Part shown: positions 20,614-28,484 of the stretch, one piece after another
How the letters are laid out: the number at the start of each line of letters is the position of its first letter
Numbering within the stretch: position 1 is the stretch's first letter
Source: Chromera velia
Taxonomy: Eukaryota; Sar; Chromeraceae
Direction of reading: 5' to 3'
Assembly (NCBI GenBank): GCA_018398765.1
Contig: JAHBMJ010001436.1
Location: 2,501 to 30,984 of the forward strand
DNA length: 28,484 nucleotides
Translations under genes and position numbers: made by a program
The notes under the pieces: generated by a model
What the model saw: only the letters and a program-made list of their open reading frames with translations
Database searches by the model: none
What the model was told of the DNA's origin: nothing

Positions 20614-22339
20614 ATCAACCACACACACCAACCATACACACCAACCACACACACCAACCACACACACCAACCACACACACCACCCACACCACACACACAC
20701 ATACACAAACACATATACACAGAAAGTGAGAGAGTGGGAGGGAAAGAAACGTCGGGCGAGGGTTGCCTTTCCTCCTGTTCATTTGCAAATGATTGCACAG
20801 CGACTTTTTTTCTTTCATCTTTCCTGATTATAAAATTTTAAAAGCCTGGCCCATCCTTTTTTTTAAGAGAGAGGAGAGAGTCATCGTCCAAAGGTCATCA
20901 AAGTCATACAAACAGACGACTGACGGGCAAGGTTGAGAGTCTTCAGACAGATCGGTGGCATGATCCCACCATTTCCCCCCGCTTTGAGTCGAACAAGGAA
21001 GTTCAGGAGCACAGGCAGGCAGGCGCCCTTGCAGACATGAGGACCTGCGAAGAGGAAATTGTGCGCAGATCAGCGAGTCTACAGACAAGACACTGCAGCA
21101 GAATCAGGCGATCGTGTATCTTCTTCTCGGCCGTGCAATCTTGCTTGTCCCGGGACATCCTGTCTTTCTGTGGTCATTTTGTTTTTCCTCATATTTCTGT
21201 CTCCTTCCATATGTCACGAACGCACAAGACAATGCAACTTCACGTCAACTCTCTTCCACTGACCGCATCTGATCGTCTCCATAACACCAGGTCCTGAGGG
21301 GAGGGAGGAGAGGAGGAACTTCAGTTTGCCGGCACTCAGAGAGAAACCTGCAGAAGGGACACTATTAATGACATCTCTCCACCAACAAAGGAAGAGAACA
21401 AAAGGTGAGGGGCCAGCCCTCTTCAGATGGGTTTGGCAGAGAAAAAGAGACACGAGTGCAGATGGACAAAGAAAAAAGACAGCCGACGTGAGAAGAATGC
21501 ACGACGACAAGAACCAGCAGACCGAGCAGAGTCTTCACACGGAGACACACTCAGACAAATTCGGACAACGAGAAAATGACGTCTGAAATCTCGAAGCGTG
21601 GTATAAAAAAAGTCCTACTGGGCTCTCTTGCGTCTTTCAGGGCCGACGCATGATGGGAAAACACTCACCACACGAAAAGAACGAGACTGAATCAAACGTT
21701 CAACTTCTGCTCCACTCACCTGACAGGTCAAGCCTCTCAAGGGCCAAGCGGGAGCGTCCCTGCACACAGGCAGACAAAATAAGACATTAGGTATTTTTCA
21801 GTTCCTTGACTCCTCGACAAACGCAAGCCGGAACCTATTACCAAAAAAACGCTCACCGTTTTGATGAAGTTCAGAAGAAGGCACGACACGCCAAAGCCGC
21901 TTCTGTCCGACGCCACCTCTGAGATGTCCTGCAGGAGAGAGTCATCGAGAGAGCTTAAAAAAAAAAAGAAAGAATATCATAAGACAAATCAAAGAGGCAC
22001 ATCCGTGAATAGATTCCGCAAACAAGGAAACGAACAGCCACGCACCTTTGCAGTCGGGCGAGCGTGCTCGATGAGTGCACATAGAACGCTGTCCGTCGTC
22101 TGAGGAGGTCGAACTCCGATGCTGAGTACTTGCCCTTCAACTGCAAACAAGGAAGCGAGAGATGGCAAGGGAGACGGAAGACAGCCACCCCATAAAAAAC
22201 GTGAAGAAACTCTACGCAAAAGAGTCTCTATGCAGACGTGACATTGCGCATGCAGACACATACCGAGGGAGATTGTGTACTGACGACGGACCTGCGGAAT
22301 AGTCCTGGACATCGGCACCCGGTCGTGACATTTCTTCAT
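17157..22339 (-). CDS. Ten-exon leucine-rich-repeat protein (ribonuclease-inhibitor type), possibly a pseudogene
   Basis: Minus-strand exons: 22339-22264, 22140-22046, 21928-21857, 21759-21720, 21347-21264, 21044-20925, 20510-20436, 20335-20278, about 19557-18001, and 17952-17157. Introns are GT-AG and phases agree throughout, although the acceptors before exons 8 and 9 are weaker choices (19564 is an alternative start for exon 9). About 990 codons in all. Exons 4-10 encode RI-type LRRs: LERLDLSG, LKTLNLAQCDFGEPAVVIFH, LLSLDLSDNPLGPSGVRAFA and LQMLDLEGNDMRPAGLKYLA. There is no signal peptide or membrane helix, so a cytosolic protein-binding scaffold is likely; the partner is unknown. The long 3' part changes frame at a 28-bp duplication (19206-19261), at a C11 run (18415-18425), near 17890, and by a G8 run (17378-17385). 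It is therefore a decaying gene, or a good gene with homopolymer errors in the assembly. The ATG at 22339 is tentative; an upstream exon may exist. Confidence 0.75.
17953..18000 (-). other. 48-nt intron in the LRR gene
   Basis: On the minus strand GTAAAAGTGG starts and TTTCTGCAG ends this segment. It contains an in-frame stop. Removing it joins ...SLKSLGE to GLSRDPGSLPALQKL and restores the LRR pattern. Confidence 0.7.
18415..18425. repeat. C11 homopolymer at a frame change in the LRR gene
   Basis: The LRR reading passes from one frame (AGLAEGLGGG) to another (SSLQDLSLKVKC) across this run. A one-base length error or mutation in the homopolymer explains it. Confidence 0.8.
19206..19261. repeat. 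28-bp tandem duplication in the LRR gene
   Basis: Two copies in a row with core CATTGACTGCAGATGCTAAG, differing at two positions. Twenty-eight is not a multiple of three. The duplication shifts the frame between LKYLASAVNAEA and VPRLRVLILKRNG, which would otherwise be continuous LRR sequence. Confidence 0.9.
20520..20716. repeat. (CA)n microsatellite with 14-bp tandem units
   Basis: A long CA tract, then about four copies of a 14-mer with core ACCAACCACACAC, then CA again. On the LRR gene strand this is a (TG)n tract ending just before the acceptor of exon 7, within intron 6. Confidence 0.95.
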
Positions 22340-24043
22340 GACGTTCAAGTAATGATCGCAATCTCAGTACGTATCACGTCTCTGGCTTTGAACTGTTGTG
22401 AAAACAGATGTGCGTTCACAGAGAAACCCAGGGCAGCTGAGATTGAAACCGGAAAAATCGATTTTCAGAGCACAATTTTTCTGCTAGATTCAGGAGCGCG
22501 GATTTCTTTGAGCTTTCTGACATATTCTAGTCTGAAGTCGTCTGCATGAACGTTGTCGGGTGTCGCCATGATGCCGCTGCGGCTCGCCACGGCTATATGC
22601 ACATGGGCCCGCGCGGTGGGCGCGCCCGACGAATCCTCAAATTGTACGATCATCAATTGTTACAAATTGTTTCCTTACAAGATCGAGCTGCGTGATGCTG
22701 CATGTAGCTGCTTGATTCGAGCTAATTCGAGCACCTACAAGTGAACATGAAACCACATGAAACTGACTAAAGATTGAAACGCATTACATCAATAGAACCG
22801 GCTAGTATAAAATTCATAAGACAGAAAAAAAAATAAACCTCCATTTTTTTTTTCTTTGGTCACAAATTTTTATTTTGTGGAGTCCTACCCTGTGGCGCCG
22901 CCCTCTGGACCCTCGTATGCGCTGTATCTGAATGAGCCCGTATGCCGACGCTAGGCTCCGCCGCCGCGCTTTGTTTCGTACGTGTCGCGCGCGTCGATTA
23001 AAGTTGTTGAAGTCGATCAAGTCTGACCTTCATATTCAAGTATGCAACATGTTACTCGAGCAACGGATAGCATTATTTGAGTCTGATGTCTGTTTATCAT
23101 AGATCGGGAGTCTAAGACTCTGAGAGAGAGGAACAGAGAGAAGCATAAGTAGAAATTGTGCAATGATAGAATAAACCCAGCTGATTGGAATCCTAGATCG
23201 CGCTAGAACTTAAACTGATGTAGGGACAAACCTTCTGTAAACTGTTGCATGACTGAGTCTTGTAGATCTTCCCTAAGGTTCTTGTCCTCGCTTTACCTTC
23301 TGTCTGAATGCCATAAGGTGGCCGGACAAGGGGGACAAAGCAACTTTTTATTACTTTTTATGGTTATTTTTCTTATATGTAAATGCTGAATTGAACTTGA
23401 AATAAGTAGAAATCAAATATAACAAAAAGAAATTAAGCTTGGTATGATATATTTTTTTAAAAACATTATATACTTTTAGATCTTTTTGGGTCTCTTTTGC
23501 AGGATACAGCAAGTTAAAGAGTCGTGTAATAAGGTTTGACAAATTGCGGGAACAATGCTAATAATAGAGATAATGAATTATTGATAAAAAGAAAGAGAGG
23601 AACGAAAAGAAGAAAAGAAGAATACAAAACCATCTTAGAAGCAATGGAAGCAGAAAGACAGCTAAGGGAGGGAGAAGGAGAAATCGCTGAGAGAAAGATG
23701 GAGAGAGAGCGTGTACAAAGCCAAAGTGTCCTTTCGTCCTGTGTTATTGGATCAATTTTTGGAACAGTCCCTTCTAAGCAGCCCATAGACCAAAGCATGC
23801 TAAGCGCAGACAGATTGTTTATCGGCGGCCTGGGAAACCAGGCAGGCCACGGGGTGTGGTCTGAGCCTCAGCGATGAGGTACACCCCCTTGCCGTTTGCA
23901 GGGGCGACCTCTATAAGACAAAACGGCGACAGTGCTCTAGGGCACAACTAATCACTAATCACTAATACTTCAAGTTCATCATTTTTCAGACTAAAATTTT
24001 TCTGGACTTTCACGTATTTTGATGTATCTGACATTTTTTTGTT
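22340..24043. other. 5' flank of the LRR gene; no firm gene
   Basis: A small minus-strand frame at 22569-22465 (34 codons, MATPDNVHADDFRLEYVRKL...) starts in a GC- and CpG-rich patch (22555-22640) and could be a first exon or a tiny gene, but no phase-compatible junction to exon 1 was found. On the + strand a 78-codon frame from 23644 to 23880 encodes a charged helix (MEAERQLREGEGEIAERKME) with an AG acceptor about 140 bp upstream; it is unrecognised. The rest is AT-rich. Confidence 0.3.
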
Positions 24044-24048
24044 GTTCA
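24044..24048. repeat. Target-site copy GTTCA (left)
   Basis: Pairs with GTTTA at 26922-26926 on the other side of the second LTR element. The single difference is a transition. Confidence 0.55.
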
Positions 24049-24298
24049 CGTAGCGTTGTGAAGGTCTAACAAGCAGTTGTATTAGGATGAAATGAAGTAC
24101 GTGTGCATAACGTACATAGGGTGTATGCATATATGCTGCATGGCCGGGAATTAATTGTGTAGCATACAGTCTCTATGAAGACATCCGTTGTTTGTCTTAC
24201 AGAACAGAGATAGCAGAACTACCCATGTATGACAGAATCTTTATCCGTATGTAGGAGCTGATCCCAGCTACGACTAGCTGAGGGCCTACATCCCTACG
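24049..24298 (+). repeat. 5' LTR of the short LTR element
   Basis: 250 bp, about 94% identical to 26672-26921, same length. Termini are CGTAG and CTACG. Confidence 0.9.
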
Positions 24299-24310
24299 TG
24301 GCAGCGGAGC
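24299..24310 (+). other. Candidate primer-binding site
   Basis: TGGCAGCGGAGC begins directly after the 5' LTR. It differs by two transitions from TGGTAGCAGAGC, the usual complement of the eukaryotic initiator tRNA-Met 3' end. Assignment to that tRNA is an inference. Confidence 0.55.
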
Positions 24311-24488
24311 ATACGATCCAGCCTCAGTGGGTTCGTGCGCTCTCTTCGGATTGATCGTTCGAACAGCCTTTCGCGCTGCAGTCGTATTGCTCATCGATTG
24401 AGCTTTGTACGTGGTCACTGTAGGAAGTCCAATTCAGTAGAAGCCACCTTTTTCAGAGCCCTTTGAATTTCTTTGTCAGTTGGCAGTC

Positions 24489-25442
24489 ATGTCGGTAGTA
24501 GAGCGGTTCGGGAATTTTGTTCTGTTGCTCGAGGCTCTTGACAGGTTCAAGAACATCCCCATCCTTCACATGCAGAAGAACGGTCAAGCCCTCCTGGCAG
24601 AAGGCAGAACACTCGCAGAGAATCTTATGGAGGCTGCAGGTAGGTCTTCCACAGCTGCTCCTTCAGAAAAGAGGAATCCGCAGTCACTTTTGAGAAGATC
24701 CCCTGCCGATACAGAGGGAATTTTGAAGAAGTCGAAGACCCGAAGGAGTCAGAAGTTGACCGCTGGAGCCTGGGCCTGCAAACAAGCAAACGGCTTATTA
24801 GACGGCAGCACAAAGAAGCAGAAGACACCTTCAGGGGGAGGAGGGAGCAATAACAGTCCCATGTCTGCGTTGCAAAGGTTGCAGATGGATGTGAAGAGAG
24901 AGAGGAGTCCCCATAGGAGAAGTGATTGGAGGCCCGTGAGGTCCGTCCCTGGTGCGCCAGTGGACCTGTCCACCCAGAAAAAGTCTGTTGAGAGAGAAGA
25001 TAGAGGTCAGAGTACTTTCCTCCAGGTGACGTCCAAAGAAGCAGAAGAGAAGGGAAAAGACAGGGAGGGGCCGTCTTCTGATGCTGGTCGACCGACTGAC
25101 CAGGAAGACATTGACATGTACGACCCTAGCGGTGAAGAAACCCCATCATTCAGTCCGGTCCAGCCCGTCCCAGTGATGGAACCCATGCCGATGATGATCG
25201 GCAGAACCGAAGCAGGTGGAAAGGGGAAAGCCAAGAGAAGGAGAGAGAAACAACAGAGGAAGAGAGAGAGGCAAAAGGAGGTGAAGCACCATGCAGAGAT
25301 CAATACCATCCAGCAGGCTCGTGGGGATAGCCACCAGACAAATCTTGGTGCCTCCCTTCAAGGAGTGAGTGCAGAGGTGCAAGTAGAGAGACGGGATAGG
25401 GTTGTAGTGCAGGAGGACCGAAAAAGAAAGAAAGAGAAGTGA
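24489..25442 (+). CDS. Gag-like ORF of the short LTR element (unrecognised protein, about 317 aa)
   Basis: The frame is open from TTG at 24480; the first ATG is at 24489 (MSVVERFGNFVLLLEALDRF). The first 45 residues look helical. The remainder is low-complexity and strongly charged: Ser/Pro/Arg-rich middle (MDVKRERSPHRRSDWRP), an acidic patch (DQEDIDMYDPSGEE), a Pro/Met stretch, then Lys/Arg-rich helices (KAKRRREKQQRKRERQKE). A basic tail could bind nucleic acid, as nucleocapsid regions do, but there is no CCHC knuckle. Its place directly after the 5' LTR and primer site is where gag sits; the gag role is inferred from position only. Confidence 0.55.
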   Translation: MSVVERFGNFVLLLEALDRFKNIPILHMQKNGQALLAEGRTLAENLMEAAGRSSTAAPSEKRNPQSLLRRSPADTEGILKKSKTRRSQKLTAGAWACKQANGLLDGSTKKQKTPSGGGGSNNSPMSALQRLQMDVKRERSPHRRSDWRPVRSVPGAPVDLSTQKKSVEREDRGQSTFLQVTSKEAEEKGKDREGPSSDAGRPTDQEDIDMYDPSGEETPSFSPVQPVPVMEPMPMMIGRTEAGGKGKAKRRREKQQRKRERQKEVKHHAEINTIQQARGDSHQTNLGASLQGVSAEVQVERRDRVVVQEDRKRKKEK

Positions 25443-26655
25443 AAGGAGTGGAAGAGGCAAGAGACTCAGAGAGCCAAAATCAACGCTCTCAAGCTGAGGC
25501 AGTCGTCGCTTCTTGGAAACCAAACAAGAGCGACGGGGGAGAAAGAGCAGTGGGGGAGATTCAGCAGCAACTCCATACCCCAACTTAGAGACCTCCGTAA
25601 AATTCGAGAGCAACAACATAGAATCACGTCAGTACGCCTTCGCAGTAGCATGGAGACGGGTCGTACGCAGGGGAAGAGGGGGTTTGATTCGAGCGCAGCG
25701 CCTCCCCTGAGGAAGAATGTGCAAATGTATTAACTTGCCTCTATCCGTCACTGCAACAGGGTGGAGATGCCGAGCATGGAGGGAGATGCAGGAGGTGCCC
25801 AGTCTACAGAAACCCAACCACTGTCTCATGACGAATACATCCAAAAGTATTTCTCTGAACCGTGGGTACAGTATACGATGGCAACGTTTCGTTAAAGGGT
25901 GTGTCGTGAAGTGTGTAGGCCAGAGTTGGAGACGGAATACATTCACAGTCGCATTCCACCGCTTCTTTTTTTCTATCCGTTTACATCCTTTCATTTCATT
26001 TTAACACGCGGTTGCTTTGGTTATTTGCATCTGTTTGGTTCTATCTGCATGTCTGTACTTTTCCCACCTGCGTTGAGCAGCAATTTTTTTTTTCTCGGTG
26101 ATCGTTTCAATCGTTACGTGCCTTTGCTTGGCCGTGGGACGCGGCGTTGGAGGAAGGGGGCACGGTGTGGGTGAGAAAGGAAGGGAGGAGATGGAAGCAG
26201 GTGGCATACAGTAAGGAGACAGAGCAAAGAGAGAAAGAGAAGAAGAGCTGACAGTGAGTGACGGCCAGAAAGGGAAGACTCTGTTTGTGCAGCATGATAG
26301 CTGGAATAAGGCAAACATTCAGATCGATCAGAAAAAAGAGAGAGCAAAAGTTGAAGTAGGCAGAGATGGCTGTATTGGCTACGGATTAGCCAATCAGAGA
26401 AACAGTTCATCTCATGTGCTGCTGCATTCCAGGTTCAAATCCTGTGAACAATTTTTCATCCCGCTTTTCATGTGAGAAAAGAGAGCCTGCTTTGCAATCA
26501 GTTACAATCAGTCGTTATAAGCCTAATCAGCAGTAAAGGCTGGAAGAAAGAGAAAATGACTTGAGGTGATTTACATAGATTCGAGACCGTTCTGTATGGA
26601 CCACGCCTTTTTGAGATCAAATTGCCTCATGCTGATGAAGTGGCGGGACGCCACT
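25443..26655 (+). other. Internal non-coding part of the short LTR element
   Basis: About 1.2 kb without a long open frame. A 42-codon frame at about 25768-25896 (MPSMEGDAGGAQSTETQPLS...) is the most protein-like piece. No pol motif seen. Confidence 0.5.
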
Positions 26656-26657
26656 CT

Positions 26658-26671
26658 CGAGGGAGGGGGCA
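26658..26671 (+). other. Polypurine tract of the short LTR element
   Basis: CGAGGGAGGGGGCA lies immediately before the 3' LTR, the expected plus-strand primer position. It fixes element orientation as +. Confidence 0.75.
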
Positions 26672-26921
26672 CGTAGCGTTGTGAAGGTCTGACAAGCAGT
26701 TGTATCAGGATGAAATGAAGTACGTGCGTATAACGTGCATAGGGCGCATACATGTATGCTGCATGGCCGGGAATTAATTGTGCAACATGCAGTCTCTATG
26801 AAGACATCCGTTGTTTGTCTTACAGAACAGAGATAGCAGAACTACCCATGTATAACAGAACCTTTATCCGTATGTAGGAGCTGATCCCAGCTACGACTAG
26901 CTGAGGGCCTACATCCCTACG
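26672..26921 (+). repeat. 3' LTR of the short LTR element
   Basis: 250 bp, the partner of 24049-24298. It is followed by GTTTA, matching the left flank GTTCA except for one transition. Confidence 0.9.
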
Positions 26922-26926
26922 GTTTA

Positions 26927-27314
26927 TTTGATCTTTCTTTTTCTCTTTATCTCTCTTCAAGTTTCTTTCTTTCTTTTAAGTACCTATTAGAATAAATGTA
27001 ATTCAGTAAAGTTTACTACAAAAATCTGTGTATGAAATCATTTAAATCCAAGTCAAAAACATTATTTATTAAGTTACTACTACTAACATACTTTTTCAAA
27101 TGTTTGCATTGAGGAGCCACCAGAGGAGCCGGGGTATGTAAGTCACTCCTTTGGAACAAAGATGTAGAACAAGGCCCCAGCATATCTTCCGCAACATTTG
27201 AATTCCGTGCAGTATGTCTCTAAGAAATGATCGAGGTTTGCACCATGCACCCGTCAGCACCTGCATACACAGATGCGAGTCACGGGACGCCACACTCCCT
27301 TCCATCACGATCGA
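26927..27314. other. Flank and probable 3' UTR
   Basis: AT-rich from 26927 to 27100, then more complex sequence up to the stop of the minus-strand exon at 27315. It may hold that gene's 3' UTR. No separate gene is supported. Confidence 0.35.
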
Positions 27315-27489
27315 TCACCGAAGTGCTGTCTGTAGAGGTCCCGCACTGCAGACCTCAAGCTCCGCTGTCTCGTCGTGCCTCAGAGCCACCTTGTTGATTC
27401 CGTCCAAGAAAAGGTGCACGTTGCCAGAGGACAGGGGACGCACTGCAACCTTCTGCGCAAAGCCGGACGCGTGCTTGACGCTGAAGACC
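27315..27489 (-). CDS. Probable terminal exon of an unrecognised gene
   Basis: On the minus strand a good acceptor (CTGATTGCAG) precedes a 175-nt open segment in phase 2 that ends in TGA. The 57 residues read as ordinary globular protein: VFSVKHASGFAQKVAVRPLS, then NVHLFLDGINKVALRHDETA and ELEVCSAGPLQTALR. The DG...V.L...E.EV spacing vaguely recalls the C-terminal strand pair of NAD-kinase-like folds, but that is too weak for a name. The upstream exon was not found; it would lie on the far side of the purine repeat or in the short segment 27510-27610. Confidence is moderate for an exon and low for any function. Confidence 0.4.
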
Positions 27490-27744
27490 CTGCAATCAGG
27501 AAACACGAATCATGAAACTGGTGAATGAAGTCCGGCAACCGATCCTGGTGCAGAAGACTTGGACGACTTTGCGGATCCCAATCTCCGCAATGATGTCTCC
27601 TCGAATTGTTTTCTCTCTTCCTTTCGTCGTCTCTCTCGCTGTTTGTGCCTCTGTCTTTCTCAAGGAAGGGCAGAACGACGGAAGGAAGGACGCAATAACA
27701 GAACAAAAAAAAGAGCGCGCGACTGTGTGTGTGTGGGTATGTGT

Positions 27745-27762
27745 GTGAGAGAGAGGGAGAGG

Positions 27763-27850
<88 letters not shown>

Positions 27851-27859
27851 AAGAAAGAA

Positions 27860-27911
<52 letters not shown>

Positions 27912-27912
27912 G

Positions 27913-27955
<43 letters not shown>

Positions 27956-28100
27956 ACGAAAGAAAGAACGAACGAACGAACGAAAGAAAGAAAGGAAGGA
28001 AAGGAAGGCAGAAAGAAGGGAGGGAAGGAAGGAAAGAAAGGAAGGCAAGAAAGAAATAGAGGGAGGAAGGAAGAAAGGAAGGAAGGAAGAAAGGAAGAAA

Positions 28101-28146
<46 letters not shown>

Positions 28147-28147
28147 A

Positions 28148-28182
<35 letters not shown>

Positions 28183-28310
28183 GAAGGAAGGAAGGAAGGA
28201 AGGAAACAAGAAGAGAAAGAAAGCGAGAAAGAAAAAAACGAAAGCAAGAAAGAAAGAAAAGAAACAAAAAGAACAAGAAAAGAAGAAAGATATAAAGAAA
28301 TGTCAGTAAG
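27745..28310. repeat. Very long polypurine tract ((GA)n, (GAAA)n, (GGAA)n)
   Basis: About 560 bp almost entirely A and G on the + strand. It starts with GA units and continues with GAAA, GGAA and a few GAAC units. It is a mirror-repeat-rich tract of the type able to form triplex (H-) DNA. On the minus strand it is a CTTT tract that could lie in an intron of the gene ending at 27315. Lys/Glu/Arg and Ser/Phe/Leu open frames here are artefacts of composition. Confidence 0.95.
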
Positions 28311-28466
28311 CAAGTGATGGAGAAAGGCAGAGAGGAAAGACCGGCAGGAAGAAGAAAGGGAGGAACAACAAAATGAATGGGTTGACGGATGGATAGATGG
28401 ATGGATGGACATGGAAAGACAGGAGAGGGAAAGGAGCGACAGAAAACATGAAAAACCTACAGTGGT

Positions 28467-28484
28467 CCCCCCCCCCCCCCCCCC
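28467..28484. repeat. Terminal C18 homopolymer
   Basis: The window ends in at least 18 C residues. The sequence may stop here because the run could not be assembled through. Confidence 0.85.

Larger units (their letters stand above)
24049..26921 (+). mobile_element. Short LTR retrotransposon (2.87 kb), apparently non-autonomous
   Basis: Two direct 250-bp repeats (24049-24298, 26672-26921) flank a gag-like ORF. Flanks read GTTCA and GTTTA, consistent with a 5-bp target duplication. A primer-site candidate follows the left LTR and a purine tract precedes the right LTR, both in + orientation. The LTRs begin CGTAG and end CTACG, an inverted pair in place of the usual TG...CA. I see no protease, reverse transcriptase or integrase motif, so it would need proteins from another element. 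LTRs differ at 14 of 250 positions by my count, all transitions, which suggests a younger copy than the copia element. The gag-like frame is uninterrupted; the rest looks non-coding. Confidence 0.88.

Noticed and set aside
20323-20798. Cys/Val-rich and Thr/His-rich open frames over the CA repeat
   Set aside because: Composition artefacts of the microsatellite. Only the 75-nt LRR exon at its edge is supported.
26432-26442. GGTTCAAATCC, a match to a tRNA B-box
   Set aside because: No matching acceptor stem, D-arm or anticodon arm can be placed around it, and it lies in the internal non-coding part of an LTR element.
27380-28276. Long Ser/Phe/Leu-rich minus-strand open frame, and Lys/Glu/Arg-rich frames on the + strand
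   Set aside because: They are translations of the (GAAA)n repeat, present in several frames at once, with no codon or domain signal.
1-28484. CRISPR arrays, riboswitches, bacterial operons, rRNA or clear tRNA genes
   Set aside because: No repeat-spacer pattern or conserved RNA fold was seen. The spliced genes and retrotransposons mark this as eukaryotic nuclear DNA.

Overview
The window looks like low-gene-density nuclear DNA of a protist. It has spliced genes with GT-AG introns, some of them very short (37 and 48 nt), many microsatellites, two LTR retrotransposons, a LINE 3' end, a large foldback repeat and several short terminal-inverted-repeat elements. The ribonuclease-inhibitor-type leucine-rich-repeat (LRR) gene, the Ty1/copia element and the GC-mixed, intron-rich structure recall chromerid algae (Chromera/Vitrella). 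That assignment is an inference, not a proven identification.

Layout. 1-2077: pyrimidine-rich and simple-repeat DNA with no gene I can support. 4257-2078 (minus): a four-exon gene whose exon phases fit exactly and give a 429-residue four-pass membrane protein with a Cys-rich first ectodomain and a tail of four 11-residue repeats. A GC-box/G-quadruplex-like block lies about 300 bp upstream of its ATG. 4753-11925 (minus): a decayed Ty1/copia element with two 543-bp LTRs and a 5-bp target duplication, carrying a 0.9-kb foreign insertion. 12430-13860: the 3' end of a LINE, interrupted by a 440-bp foldback palindrome. 14377-14919, 15197-15418 and 16388-17105: three short non-autonomous TIR elements; the last has hAT-like ends and an 8-bp duplication.

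22339-17157 (minus): a ten-exon LRR gene. Its early exons are small modules, three of them phase 1-1 and one exactly 84 nt (28 residues, one RI-type repeat). Its 3' part is one long region with several frame breaks, two of them next to long C or G homopolymers. 24049-26921 (plus): a 2.9-kb LTR element with unusual LTR termini (CGTAG...CTACG), a candidate initiator-Met-like primer site, a polypurine tract and one gag-like ORF, but no visible pol. 27489-27315 (minus): a likely terminal exon of an unrecognised gene, followed by a very long purine (GAAA) tract and a terminal C run.

The genes are not an operon and show no common pathway. Their main relationship is positional: both host genes lie next to LTR elements. 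Differences between the paired LTRs are almost all transitions, often CG against TG or CA, which points to methyl-cytosine decay of repeats in this genome.
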